From Prorocentrum cordatum (Eukaryota > Sar > Dinophyceae > Prorocentrales > Prorocentraceae): a stretch of 64,000 bases of DNA. The position numbers were made by a program, and so were the translations under genes. Where the stretch lies: positions 198,475-262,474 of the forward strand of contig CAUYUJ010018571.1 of assembly GCA_963575745.1 (NCBI GenBank), written 5' to 3'. Of this stretch, positions 43,231 to 53,137 are shown one piece after another. A model generated the notes under the pieces. It made no database searches. It worked only from the letters and a program-made list of their open reading frames with translations, and had not been told where the DNA came from. Each line of letters opens with the position of its first letter. Position 1 is the stretch's first letter.

Positions 43231-44480
43231 GTTTTCAGGCCCCCCCCCCGGGGCCCGTTTGCTTTGCTCTGGCCACCGCCAGAACATTCAAAGGCATGTC
43301 CCAGTCCCTCGCCTCTGCGTCTAAAACGCCAATCGCAAGTTTTTTTGCCCGCCGAGGTTGGAGGTGCCAGAGTGGCCCCCCGCGCGCGCCATCTCGGGCC
43401 CTTGTTTTTGCCGTCCTGGAGCGTTCTCCCATCGGCTGCGCCCGCGAGCAAACGAGCGACCAACCGCGGCTGGCTCTCGCTTGTGTTCTGTGGCCTTCGG
43501 GGGCCCCGTTCAAGGCGAAGTGTTTGGTATTCGCACCTTTTGTGCAGTGTGCGCCATTGTCTGGCCCCGCCCCGCATCTCCTCGCAGAGGCCCAAGATGC
43601 CCTGTTATACATTAGGTTGCTAGGAACAGTAGTTGCCGAGCTGCCGGCGCAGTGCGTGGCTCGTCGGGGGCCCATCCTGCGTTTTGGGGGAGCCGCCTAG
43701 TCTGGAAGTGGGCGGACATCGTGCCAGCGCGCGCGGGGCTGCTGATCCAGAGTTTACATTGGTGCCAGGCCATCGTCTGATGGCCCGAGCAGCGCCGCCA
43801 GGTCGCGGCTCTCTTGTTTGGGCAGTTCGGCTTCATGGACTCCCTTACGTTGGCTCCAGGGGCGGCTTACGGATCGTGCCAATGCTTTCGCTGTTCGTTT
43901 CGTCTCGGACGCCCATGCCCTTCGGTTGCTCGCTGGCCACGAGGACTGGCTTCTCGCGGGGGGGGGGGGCGTGTGCGACCTCTACCATGGCGGGCGCGCA
44001 TCGCACATGTTTTTCTCGGCTGACTTTCGGCGCCTCGTGAGATTTGGCAGGCTGGATGCGCCGAGATCGACGCCGTCGATTTCGGCGGCCCTCTCGATTC
44101 CTGGCTGCGGGACCCTGGTTTCAACGAGTCCATTCTCGAGTTCCGGGGCCGCGCGGGGGGCGTCTTCACGGGGATTGCACAGCTGGGGGCGGGGGCGTAG
44201 GCGGCGCTATGTTCCGCGCGCGCTATGAGGAGGTCGCACGGCGAGGTCTCGTATTGCGCCAGATGTGTGGATGCCAACGGGTGCCTTGCGCGTGGGTCCT
44301 CATTCGCCGTCCAGAGACCTGCCAAGGCTCACCTCTGCCGAGCGTTTCGTCGGGCACTGCCCCGCCGAGTCGGCCCGCGCTGCCCGCCCCGTCGCGCCCC
44401 TCGAGCTCGACTCCTTCGCCGAGTTGGCTCAGCTCCAGTTGCATATCTGCGAGCTTCACCCCTTTCGTGCCGGAGCGGGC
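43231..44480 (+). pseudogene. LINE post-RT region, remnant
   Basis: 43560-43700 reads LLAEAQDALLYIRLLGTVVA, resembling the 'YKHLG' strand that follows the RT palm in LINEs. Frame changes then give ARAGLLIQSLHWCQAIV (43730-43782, ending in TGA) and LTDRANAFAVRFVSDAHALR (about 43868-43930). A Cys-containing segment (SYCARCVDANGC, 44242-44277) could be the remains of a C-terminal zinc knuckle. Each piece is weak alone. Their order after the endonuclease and RT fragments is what supports the call. Confidence 0.4.
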
Positions 44481-44491
44481 CGCGCCGGGGG

Positions 44492-45158
44492 ATGGCGACG
44501 CGGGGGCGGCAGCTGCCCGAGCGGGCGGCCACCGAGTCCGAGGCAGCCGGCGCTCCTCCCGCGGGCGAGGCCACGCTTTCCCTCAAGTCCAGCGGGGGCG
44601 GCGCAACGTCATCGGCCTCCGGGGCATTGCTCGCCATCGCGGGCGGCCAGCAGCATGGCGAGGGCGACGAGAAGGCTCGTGGCAGGGACCTCGGCAAGGT
44701 GAAGGACATGGAATTCGACGAGAAGCAGGCGAGGCTCGTCGATGCGCCGCTCAATCAGGCCCCCCTGGCCGCGCAGATGGTTCGCGACTTGCGGGCGGCG
44801 GGGTGGGCGCGTTCTTCGTCGGGGCGGGCGCCCCAGAGATCGACGCGGCTCAGGAAAGCGGGGCGACGCATTCGCAAGAAGCCCGGGGGAGACCGCCAGC
44901 TGGGTCCTCTTCACCTGCATATCTTCAATCGGTTTCTCGCCAAGTTGCTCGAGCGTGGAGTCGCGCTGGGGCAGAGGGCGCACTCGTTGCCCAAGGCGTG
45001 GCGCGCCAAGGTTTGGATGGGGATGTAGCCAGACGAGTTGCACACCATTCCCCGCCTTTTCCGCGCAATGAAGTGCTTCGACCCGTCGAGGCGCAAGGTT
45101 CACATCATGATTCGGGGGGCGCCGATGGACCAGCTCTCGCCCGAGTCCGACGAGTAGC
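44492..45158 (+). pseudogene. Unknown protein ORF with one internal TAG
   Basis: From ATG 44492 the frame reads MATRGRQLPERAATESEAAG, an Ala/Gly/Ser/Glu-rich N-terminus, KDMEFDEKQARLVDAPLNQA, a basic linker, then GPLHLHIFNRFLAKLLERGV. A TAG at 45027-45029 interrupts, and the same frame continues PDELHTIPRLFRAMKCFDPS, KVHIMIRG and DQLSPESDE to TAG at 45156-45158. The C-terminal part recalls a helical domain that I have seen recurrently in dinoflagellate ORFs beside retroelements, but I cannot name it. Length would be ~221 residues. One stop in an otherwise coherent frame suggests recent inactivation, readthrough, or a sequence error. It sits directly after the LINE relic and could be a separate insertion. 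Confidence 0.45.
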
Positions 45159-45329
45159 CTCTGCCTTCGCCCGCGCTCGTCCGCAGCTTGCCTCAGAAGG
45201 CGCTGGCCGAGGTCGGCCCCCCCGGGGCCGCGGGCGCGGCGCCGCCGGGCGCAATGGAGGATATCATTCATCACACGGTCGACGGTAAGGCAGAGGGCCA
45301 GCTCGACTCCTTCTTGCCGTGCGAATTGT

Positions 45330-45485
45330 TAGCTTGGCTAAGTTCGATCGTCGCAGTTTTGCTGCAGCTCGAACTGGTTAAATCCTAGCTTGTCCAGGTT
45401 CGGTCGTCACTGTTTTGCTGCAGCTCGCGTTGGCAAATCCTGGCACCGCCTAGGTTCAGTCGTCACAGTTTTGCTACAGGTCGAT
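45330..45485 (+). repeat. 55-56-bp tandem repeat, 3 copies
   Basis: GGTTCRGTCGTCACAGTTTT-type cores start at 45342, 45398 and 45453, each followed by GCT(G/A)CAG-TCG. Period 56 then 55 bp. Confidence 0.85.
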
Positions 45486-45489
45486 GCGG

Positions 45490-46180
45490 CCACGTGGGGC
45501 CGTTCCGCTGGGCGCTGCCCTGTCGTGGAGCTGATGTTGGACCTACCTCGTGTCGACCGATTTCTGCGCCCACGTGTTCTGCTCTGTTACTGACGTGGGC
45601 CTCGTGCTGTGCCGCCTCTGGAGCATCATCGGGCTCGTCCGGGTCGATGACGTTGGCTACCAGGGGCATTTCGTGCACGCATAGACTTGGCCCTTTTTTT
45701 ACATGTCGCAGCTGTCGTTGCGGGGTGAGCCCCCGATCGCACGCGCCGCCGACCCTGGGGGCCCCTCCGCAGTTGGTGCCTTTGCCCTCGCTCCCCTCGC
45801 GTTCCTCCCTCCTGCCTTCTGGCTCCCCTCGCCTGCCTCGGCCCTTGGGGGCAACGTGAATATTATACGGCCTCTGGGCCTGTTGTCCCTCCCTGTCTGG
45901 GGTCGCCCTGCCTTATCTATCGGTGCGCGCGCCCCTGGGACCCAACTCCTCGATCCGTCAGGGCCGCATGGGCCCTGCTCGATTTTCGTGGCATTTTTTT
46001 GTTCGCCCGACGGGCGCATTCTGATTTGGTCGATGTTGTAGTTCAAATGTGAACCTCTTCATTTGAAAACTCCATTTCTGCTGGCGCGCGCCGAGCGCGG
46101 CGCTCTGGGCTGCCACCACCGCCGCGCTTTCCCCTGTTAAACCGAGAGCTGCGGATCCACATCGGGTATAGCCAGGACCC
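45490..46180. other. No gene seen
   Basis: GC-rich DNA; no motif in any frame. Confidence 0.45.
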
Positions 46181-46185
46181 CCCGG

Positions 46186-46487
46186 TAAGGGGATCCAGTT
46201 GGTGGTAGGGCCTCGGAACCCCTAAACTGGCCAGAGTCACTACGGTAGGTTTGCGTCGTGTCGACCGGCGGCGACCCCAGCGCGGGCGTTCAATGTTGAA
46301 CGCCGCCGGCGACCCAGAATCGATCGATGTTGAACGATCGGACGTTGCGGCAGCGGCCAATCGTTCAAGGTTGAACGATCCCTGCGGTGTCAAAAACCAA
46401 CGCTGGGGTCGGCACGACACGAACTTGCCGTAAGGGGATCCAGTTGGTGGTAGGGCCTCGGAACCCCTAAACTGGCCAGAGTCACTA
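46186..46487. repeat. Perfect 57-bp direct repeats bounding a hairpin-rich core
   Basis: 46186-46242 and 46431-46487 are identical over 57 bp (contain GGATCCAGTTGGTGGTAGGG). The 188 bp between holds a diverged inverted pair (46250-46282 and 46400-46424; GTCGTGTCGACC.. versus CGCTGGGGTCGGCACGACAC). It also holds several short palindromes: CGTTCAATGTTGAACG (46287-46302), CGATCGATGTTGAACGATCG (46321-46340) and ATCGTTCAAGGTTGAACGAT (46360-46379). The opposite strand is open for 181 codons but shows no domain. Confidence 0.85.
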
Positions 46488-46639
46488 AGCCAGGTCTGCC
46501 GTAGCTCGTGCTTTTTTGTTCGGGGGACGGCAGTTCCGGTGACCGGAGCGGGGCGGAGGGGCGGCCCCCAGTACCCATCGCTTAACAAGGTTCCGTTAAA
46601 CCCGGTTCTGCCAACGCCCGACCATAGCCGTGTTTTATA

Positions 46640-47039
46640 TTAGCTATTTCCTCGTCTTCCTCCCTCGTCCTCCCTCTTGCCTCTGTGACCCTCCATCGGT
46701 CGGACGGAAAAGGGGGGAATCGGGAACGGGGGGGGGGGTAGGAAACTTGCAGGATGTGGCGGGGTTTTGGCCCCGCCGCCGGGCGCCTGCCTCGACGCGT
46801 TTGAGCCTCCTGGCGCTGTGAGGCGCCATGAAGATCAGCTGCGTGTGCTCATTCGCTGTCCTCCCCCCTTCCGTCGACCCAGGGAGGGGGGGGGGTAAGG
46901 TGAGAGATGGATCGCGGGACTGCTCCCGCACCATCCTGAACAAATGTCCACGCGGTAACTTCGTTTGTGTAGCTAGTGGCGTAGGGGATTGACGGTAATG
47001 GTTCGGTCTGCGATGCCGTAGTCGGACGCCGGGTCCCGT
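46640..47039. other. No gene assigned; downstream side of the minus-strand ORF
   Basis: G- and C-runs at 46728-46738 and 46889-46896. The minus frame of the 47-kb gene candidate stays open through here (to 46644), but its sequence becomes Pro/Arg-rich and unconvincing. Confidence 0.4.
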
Positions 47040-47759
47040 TTGAGTCGATTGCAAACGGCGGTAGCACAGGTCGTACATCATGTGGTACCCATCATCATGA
47101 TACAGTACGATCGTATGACTCTCGCCGTCGTACTGGTAACACCTCGTACTTCCTCATCGCAGCCTCTGATCCCTCGTGGCGGTTCCGTACGGTTACCTGC
47201 CATTCTTTGCAGCAGTGGGCATAGGACCGTTCATGACGAAATAATGGGCTTCGGTGGGGTTTCCCTCCTGTCTTGCCGTTGGGCTGAGGGAGTATTGCTG
47301 CATGGCGTCGAGGTGTACTAGTCGTTGATCTGGTGCGTGCTCTTTCCAGAACCAGATCCCGATCTGGCGCAACTGCTTTTCAGTGTAGTCGTCGTTGTTG
47401 CCTGCTCGCTGAGATAGCGCACGCTCAGCGTCTTGGATGCAGAGAGCTCTACTGTGCAAGCTTGCTGAGCGGCTCAATCCAGATCGGAAACGCAATATAG
47501 TCTTGGCAGTCCTCGGGTCTGTCGTTTCAGAAGTCATCAGCGTCGAGTTCTGGTCAAGCCCAGCATGTTGACGTCGTTGAGAAGTTGCGCTTGCGAATGT
47601 GATGCTGTTGATATGGTTTCGAAGATCATTGAAGGCGCACGCATGCTCGACCGCACGCGCATGCGTACGCGCACAAGTAAGCGCGCGCGCATGAATACTA
47701 GCGCCATTTTCAACCCCCATCGAGCTCAGAAAGAGCAATCCGAGTGGCTGGGCGGCCAA
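47040..47759 (-). CDS. Unrecognised minus-strand gene fragment, possible 48-nt intron
   Basis: Transcribed from high to low coordinates. From about 47630 the frame reads NSITFASATSQRRQHAGLDQ, then RFRSGLSRSASLHSRALCIQ, DYTEKQLRQIGIWFWKEHAP, LVHLDAMQQYSLSPTARQEG and AHYFVMNGPMPTAAKNG. TAA (47193-47195) and TGA follow in frame. The same frame then resumes with YQYDGESHTIVLYHDDGYHM and MYDLCYRRLQST. A 48-nt segment starting GTAACC and ending GAAG spans both stops, has GT...AG ends and keeps the frame, so a short intron would restore one continuous protein. A pseudogene is the alternative. Upstream of ~47630 the frame is low quality and the start is unknown. Amino acid composition is more protein-like and less Arg/Pro-rich than nearly anywhere else here. 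No family is recognised. Confidence 0.4.
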
Positions 47760-47849
47760 GCGTATCCCAGCATAGTGCGCGTAAGGGGTTCAGGAGTTGA
47801 GGTGGAGTTTGCGTCGAGGTCAAAGCACTACCCTGTTGGGCTGCTATGA

Positions 47850-48054
47850 GGTGCGGGTATATCCATCGGGCGATGGTCCTCGTCGAAGGGGCTTATGTGA
47901 TCGACCGCGTTCTTGTGGCCCTGTTTCGACTGCACGCCAGTCCTGTTCCTACGCCCCTGCCCAGACCTGTAAGTTATCTACTCGTCTCAAGAGTGGCCAG
48001 CGTGTTCCTAGAAAGGACTTGGGCCCAGGGTTTTCTTTAGCGTGGAAACTTGTC
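47850..48054. other. Short unassigned stretch before composite copy 2
   Basis: No repeat partner and no ORF with a recognisable motif were seen. Confidence 0.4.
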
Positions 48055-50305
48055 CCCGCTACCAAGTTCGAAGAGGGCCAGCGGATTCGTTCTTTGATAC
48101 ATGTCGAGGCCGAAGAGGGCCGCCGGATTTAAGTTTGAGGATGTCCCGAGCGAAGCGTTGGTTGTTGACATTCCGATCGATAAAACAAAGGGTTATGTAA
48201 AACATGCGTTTGTTGCGGATGTCTCGAGCGAACCGCTTGTTTGCATAATTGATTGAGGATGTCTCGAGCGAAACGTTCGGTTTGTGCTATAGATCGTTCC
48301 TCTCCTGGGGACCAGGTGAACTGCTTGTTTTAGCGTGCCAGGGTCTGAGGATGTCTCGAGCGAGACGCTTGGCATCACGCCTCCAGGTTGCCCAGGCAGA
48401 TGTCTAACATCAGGATGTGTTGAGGAAGGCTCGAGAGAGACGCTTGTTTTTACGCATCCAGGTCGTCCAGGCAGATGCCTAGCATGAGGACTGATTGAGA
48501 ATGACTCGAGAGAGAGAGACGCTTGTTTTCGCGTGTCCAGGTCGCCCAGGCGGATGTCTAGCATGAGGATGTGTTGAGGATGTGTTGAGCGACAGGCTTG
48601 TTTCCACGTGTCCAGGTCGCCCAGTCGGATGGTATCATGAGGATGTGTTGAGGATGTCTTTCGCTTGTTTTCACGTGTTCCTGTCGCCCAGGTGGATGTC
48701 TAGCATGAGGATAAGCTGAGCAAGTCTAGAGCGAAACTCTTGTTTTCACGTGCCCAGGTCGCCCAAGCGGATGTCTAGCATGAGGATGTGTTGAGGATGT
48801 GTTGAGCGACACGCTCGTTTTCGCGTGTCCAGGTCGCCCAGTCGGATGTTTACGATGAGGATTTGTTGAGGATGTTTATGGCTTGGTTTCACGTGCTCAG
48901 GTCGCCCAGGCGGATGCCTAACATGAGACTAAGCTAAGAAGATCTAGAGCGAAACCCTTGTTTTCATGTGCCCAGGTCGCCCAGGCGGATGCCTAACATG
49001 AAGACGCCTTGAGCGAGACGCTTGCTTTCACGTGTCCAGGTCGCCCAGGCGGATGTCTAGCATGAGGATGTGTTGAGGATAGGTTGAGCGAAACGTTCGT
49101 TTTCACATGCCCAGGTCGCCCAGGCGGATGTCTAAGATAGAGATGTTCGGAGGAATTCTCGAGCGAGCCGCTCGTTTTCGCGTGTCCAGGTCGCCCAGGC
49201 GGATGTCTAGCATGATAATGTGTTGAGCGTAACGCTTGGTTTCACGTGTTCATGTCGCCCAGGTGGATGTCTAGCATGAGGATAAGCTGAGAAAGTCTAG
49301 AGCGAAACCTTTGTTTTCACGTGCCCAGGTCGCCCAAGCGGATGTCTAGCATGATGAGGTGTTGAGAACGTCTCGAGCGATTCGCTTGTTTTCACGTGTC
49401 CAGGTCGCTCAGGCAGATGTCTAGCATGACGAGGTGTTGAGAACGTCTCGAGCGATTCGCTTGGCGTCACGTGTTCAGGTCGCCCAGGCGGATGTCTAGC
49501 ATGAGGATTCGTTGATGATATCTCGAGCGAAACGCTTGTCGCAGCAGAGTGCGTCGCAGTCCAACCCCGACCGTCCGTGGGGCGTCCCCTGGCGCCGTGG
49601 CGCGCCCCCTGGCTCGTCCCTTGCGACGTTCAGGCGTGACGTGCCCTGGCAGGTCCCCGAGCACGCCACTCGGCGTGGCACGTTACCGGGCTCGTCCTCT
49701 GCCGTGTTTCCTTGCTCGTCCTCAGGCGTTTCCCCTGCCCGTTCCGCGGCGGGCCCTTTGCAACGTCCTTTGGCATGACATCCTTTGGCCGCCCCATGGC
49801 ACGCGCTTTGGCACGTCCCGTGGCAGGTCCGTCCAGTGCACGTTCCTTGATGCGTCCCTTGACTCGTCCCCTGGCGCATCCCTCATTGAGCCCCTGGCAC
49901 ATCCTGTAGCGCGTCAGTGAGCCTGTACCCCGTGTCGTGTCGTTCCTTTTCGGAGCTGAGTCGGATGTTGAGGTCGAGTTGATTGAACGTCCTCCACGTT
50001 TCCACTTCAGCAGCTCTGGGGCGGCTACTATGTGCTCAGACAGCTCGAGCTTAAGATCCCGATCAGTTCGTTCAGGACTCGAGTGCTAAGGAGGACTAGA
50101 TCCACAACGCTATAGAGCACAATCTCGGCATGGCACATCGCAGTTCAGCACGGCACAGCACAGCACGGCACAGCCTTGGGCACGGTACACCAAGATCGAT
50201 ATTTGCAGCATTGCAAATGCCCGTCGCACAATCAGGTGTCTCGAGAACGCTAGCATGCCCCACATTTCCATCTCCCTTTCCGTTTGCGTGGGTCGATCAT
50301 GTTGT
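48055..50305 (+). repeat. Composite repeat, copy 2 (longest satellite, full spacer, module M)
   Basis: Head: ACCAAGTTCGAAGAGGGCC, then GAGGGCCGCCGGATT near 48113-48128. The satellite (48130-49545) has about 16 units of ~65-80 bp containing TTCACGTGTCCAGGTCGCCC, AGGCGGATGTCTAGCATGAG and GATGTCTCGAGCGAAACGCT, with CACGTG in most units. Then come CGCAGCAGAGTGCGTCGCAG (49541-49560), the GGCACGTCCC-type spacer (49570-49915), GTACCCCGTGTCGTGTCGTT (49926-49945) and M (50010-50305). The order and the linking sequences match copy 1. The satellite is expanded and the partial internal M is absent. ORFs through the spacer (GTSQGTHQGTC-like) are periodic artefacts. Confidence 0.9.
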
Positions 50306-50705
50306 TGTTGGCGGCGCGATCACACGCGACATCCGGCGCGCGCCCACGCTCACGGGCCTTCGTTCGAAGGTCTCGAAGGCCTCCGCAGGTCTCCGAACCC
50401 CCCTCTGAAGGTCTCCGAGGGCCCCAAAAGGCCTACGAGGGACCGGCGTGGGCCGCCCGCAGTCGCCCGACGACCTCCGAGGGCCTCGAGGGGCTCCGCG
50501 GGCATCCGAAGAGCCCCCCTCTCGCCCGCGCGCGCGCTCCCGGGCGCCAGGTGCCCGCCACCGTGCAGCGCTCGCAGTCGCCGACGCACCCCGCCGGCCA
50601 CGCGCAGGCGCAGCCGTCGGGGCCGATGCAGCAGCGGGCTCCCGCGGTGTCGCAGCTGCCGGGCGGGGGGGGGGACGCCCGCGGCGGGGAGGTGCCTCCA
50701 GATCA
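50306..50705. other. No gene seen
   Basis: GC-rich; CGAAGG/CCTCCGA micro-repeats at 50360-50510. No domain recognised. Confidence 0.45.
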
Positions 50706-50711
50706 CCACCC

Positions 50712-50862
50712 ACCAAACCACCCCAACCCAACCCGAAGGCTCAGATTTACCCTCGATTTCTAGTGGGGGGGGGTCCGGGAACATCGAAAAAACACATATG
50801 GAGCCCATACCCCCCCCCCAACCCGAAATTCGGGTCTTCGGGTTGGGTTGGGGTGGTCTGGT
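50712..50862. repeat. Inverted repeat, 27-nt arms
   Basis: ACCAAACCACCCCAACCCAA.. (50712-50738) and its reverse complement (50836-50862) match at 26 of 27. The 97-nt interior carries G- and C-runs that can also pair. A diverged relative lies at 17330-17420. Confidence 0.85.
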
Positions 50863-50869
50863 AGGTAGT

Positions 50870-52605
50870 CACCAGAGCCACCGCCTTTGCGATCGATCCT
50901 CGGGGACCGCGGCGGGCGGTGGATGTGGACGTCTGCGGGCAGCCCGGGGGCCAGGAGCCATGTCCAAGACGCACAAGGGTCCCAGGACGGCGGACATGCG
51001 TAGATTCCTGGCTTGCAAGGCTGGGCGGTGGTCGTCCAGCCACAGTCCCACATCTCCCATGGCCTGATCTTTGCAGTCCCGGTGTCTTTCCTTGATTTCG
51101 GACCCCGGTGCCCGTCACCGGGCCCAGGACTATCAAACATGGATCTGGGAGGGAAATCCCCGGGAGGGGTCGGGACCTCTGGGTCGCGCATCACGTCGTC
51201 GGATGTCGGGGGCAACGTGGGGGGGGGCAGGCTCAGGGGGGGGCGCGACGCATCGGCCAGCTATCGCCGATGGCGCATCAACCCTTCCTCGCCCAGCTAT
51301 CGCCGATGGGGGCCCGATGGCCCCTTCCCGCCGAGGAGCGTGCGGTATATCGCCATCGGGGGCTCGCCGCCGATCTGGTTCTCGGCGACGTATCGCGGAT
51401 TCCAACTGGATGATTCCCCCCCGCCGAGCCGGCCCCCCTTCACGTCGACGCTAAACTCATGCTGCCGCAACTTGGGGAACTGTGGTCCTCAGGCCGCAGG
51501 GGGCGTTCCATCGGCTTCGGCGCACGCCTCTCGAGGGCTCGTCGATACGAGGGCAGGGCCGAACAAACCCGGCCCAAACCACAAGTCTGCTCTGAAGCAC
51601 CCCTATAGCGCAAGCCCGTGCCCAAGCGCACCTGAGCTCGTAAAGTTGGCCCCAGACGCCCTCGAACTCTGCAACTTTAGTGTGAAAGGCGTCCAGACGC
51701 CCCAAACTTGTTTCCATGTCTTTCGAATGTGCGCCGCAAAGTGTGTCTCATGTCGTGCGAATGGAAAACCGATTGAAAAGAGATCATTATTCGAGGGCGT
51801 TTCGAACGGGTTGGAATTTCGAAGGTGTGTTGTTCATGTTCGACAATAGGGACCCCCAGGGGGGGGTCAGGAATACAGCACCCCAGAGGTGGCCAGCCTG
51901 GCGGGGGGTCGGGGATCGAGGTTCGGGGACGGCGTTTTTGCACCGCTTTTCATTCGACCTTCCCTCTGGTCGGGTCCTTGCTTTCACGTCTTCCTCGATC
52001 CCTGTCTCGCCGCTCTTCCCACTCCCTCTCGCGCTTCTTGCAGGGCTGCCACCTGCGCCGCTGTCGCTACCGTCGGGGGTTAACGGTAGGCCCAGCGGAG
52101 GGACGTCTTCCGCTCACCCGGGCTGGACCTCGGCTCCCTTGGGAGGCCCAGCGGCACAGTGCCACACGTGTTTCTCCAGTTCTGGGCCTCTGCGAGGCTC
52201 ATCGTCGCGACGGCCAGCTCTGGTAGAACATCTGCCACGTTCCGGGTGTCGCAGCCAGCCCATCCAGAAGCGATTCCTTGGCGAGTTGCTCGGAGAAGGG
52301 AAGCGCCGGAACACACAACAATGGGGCGGGAAGGAGGGGGCAGCTTCCGTGCCCTCTTCGGTTCGCGGTGAGCTTAAGGGACTCCCGCGGAGGCTCCGCG
52401 AGTGGACCGTAAAAGCTTTCGCTTCGTAGGGCAAGGTTCGGCCTCCCTTGGGGCGTTTGGAGGCCCCTCGGGCTCTCCCTGCTTTCGCGGGCAGCGGTCT
52501 GCGAGTGCGGGCCTCGGCGGGCATGCGAGCGTTGTCGTTGGGCTTGCCTCGGCAGGCGGGCACGGGCTCTGCCTCTGTCTACAGTGTTGTGGCGGAGGAT
52601 CAATG
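50870..52605. other. No gene seen
   Basis: A near-duplicate CAGCTATCGCCGATGG occurs at 51261 and 51295. Frames of up to 278 codons are open on the plus strand but show no recognisable sequence. 51650-51850 is less GC-rich, with ordinary-looking translation on both strands. Confidence 0.4.
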
Positions 52606-52608
52606 TAG

Positions 52609-52780
52609 AGGAAGCATGTTGCCAAACAATTTCCAGACGACGAGAACAGGTTTCAAACATGTTTTTAGACATGTGAAGAACATACTTAACACCTGATTCT
52701 AACATTTCCTCTTTTTTCAACACATGTTACATTCAATGATAGGACTGTTCGGGTGTCCATGGTCGTGGCATCCACAACTA
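52609..52780. repeat. Dispersed repeat D2, copy 2
   Basis: Partner of 2240-2409 in the same orientation. It has the same GGAAGCATGTTGCCA start and the same TTCAATGATAGGACTGTT to GTGGCATCCACAA end. The middle is diverged but keeps ACATGTT words. Confidence 0.8.
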
Positions 52781-53137
52781 CAGCGTCAGGGCGTCCTCTC
52801 CAGCCTCGGCAGCCGGAGCGGATCCCGCGCCTCGAAGCAGGGGGCGCAGCAGGAGTTCGCGAAGGGAGCTTCCGGGAGGTGCGGGTGCAGCAGGGCGGGC
52901 ACGACTCGTCGCCAGGGGTGCGCTCCGCACTTTTTTTTTTTACCAGCTCGGATTGGGCGCCCTGTGGCTTGGGAAAAAGGAAGAAAGCAGAAGGGGACGA
53001 CGAGGAGAAGACGAGAAGCAGCAGCAGCAGCAACAGCAAAGCAAGCGCGGCCCTCGGCCGACACCTGGCTCCGCACGCATGTGGTCCGGAGTGACGCCTT
53101 GAGCCCAGATGGCGCAGCCGACCCGCCGCGCGCGGTT
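52781..53137. other. No gene seen
   Basis: Contains a T-run (52931-52941) and an AGCAGCAGCAGCAACAGCAA tract (53017-53036). A stretch at 53098-53113 resembles the reverse complement of part of the spliced leader but is too weak to call. Confidence 0.45.

Noticed and set aside
47193-47195. Alternative genetic code suggested by in-frame stops
   Set aside because: The stops include all three codons and occur only in decayed-looking loci. Pseudogenes or introns explain them more simply.
48130-49545. CRISPR-like array (regular ~75-bp units)
   Set aside because: The whole unit is repeated with gradual divergence and there are no unique spacers. Eukaryotic satellite; no cas genes.
53098-53120. Reverse-complement SL-like CTTGAGCC-AGATGGC
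   Set aside because: Only about 15 of 21 match, with the 5' half of the leader absent.
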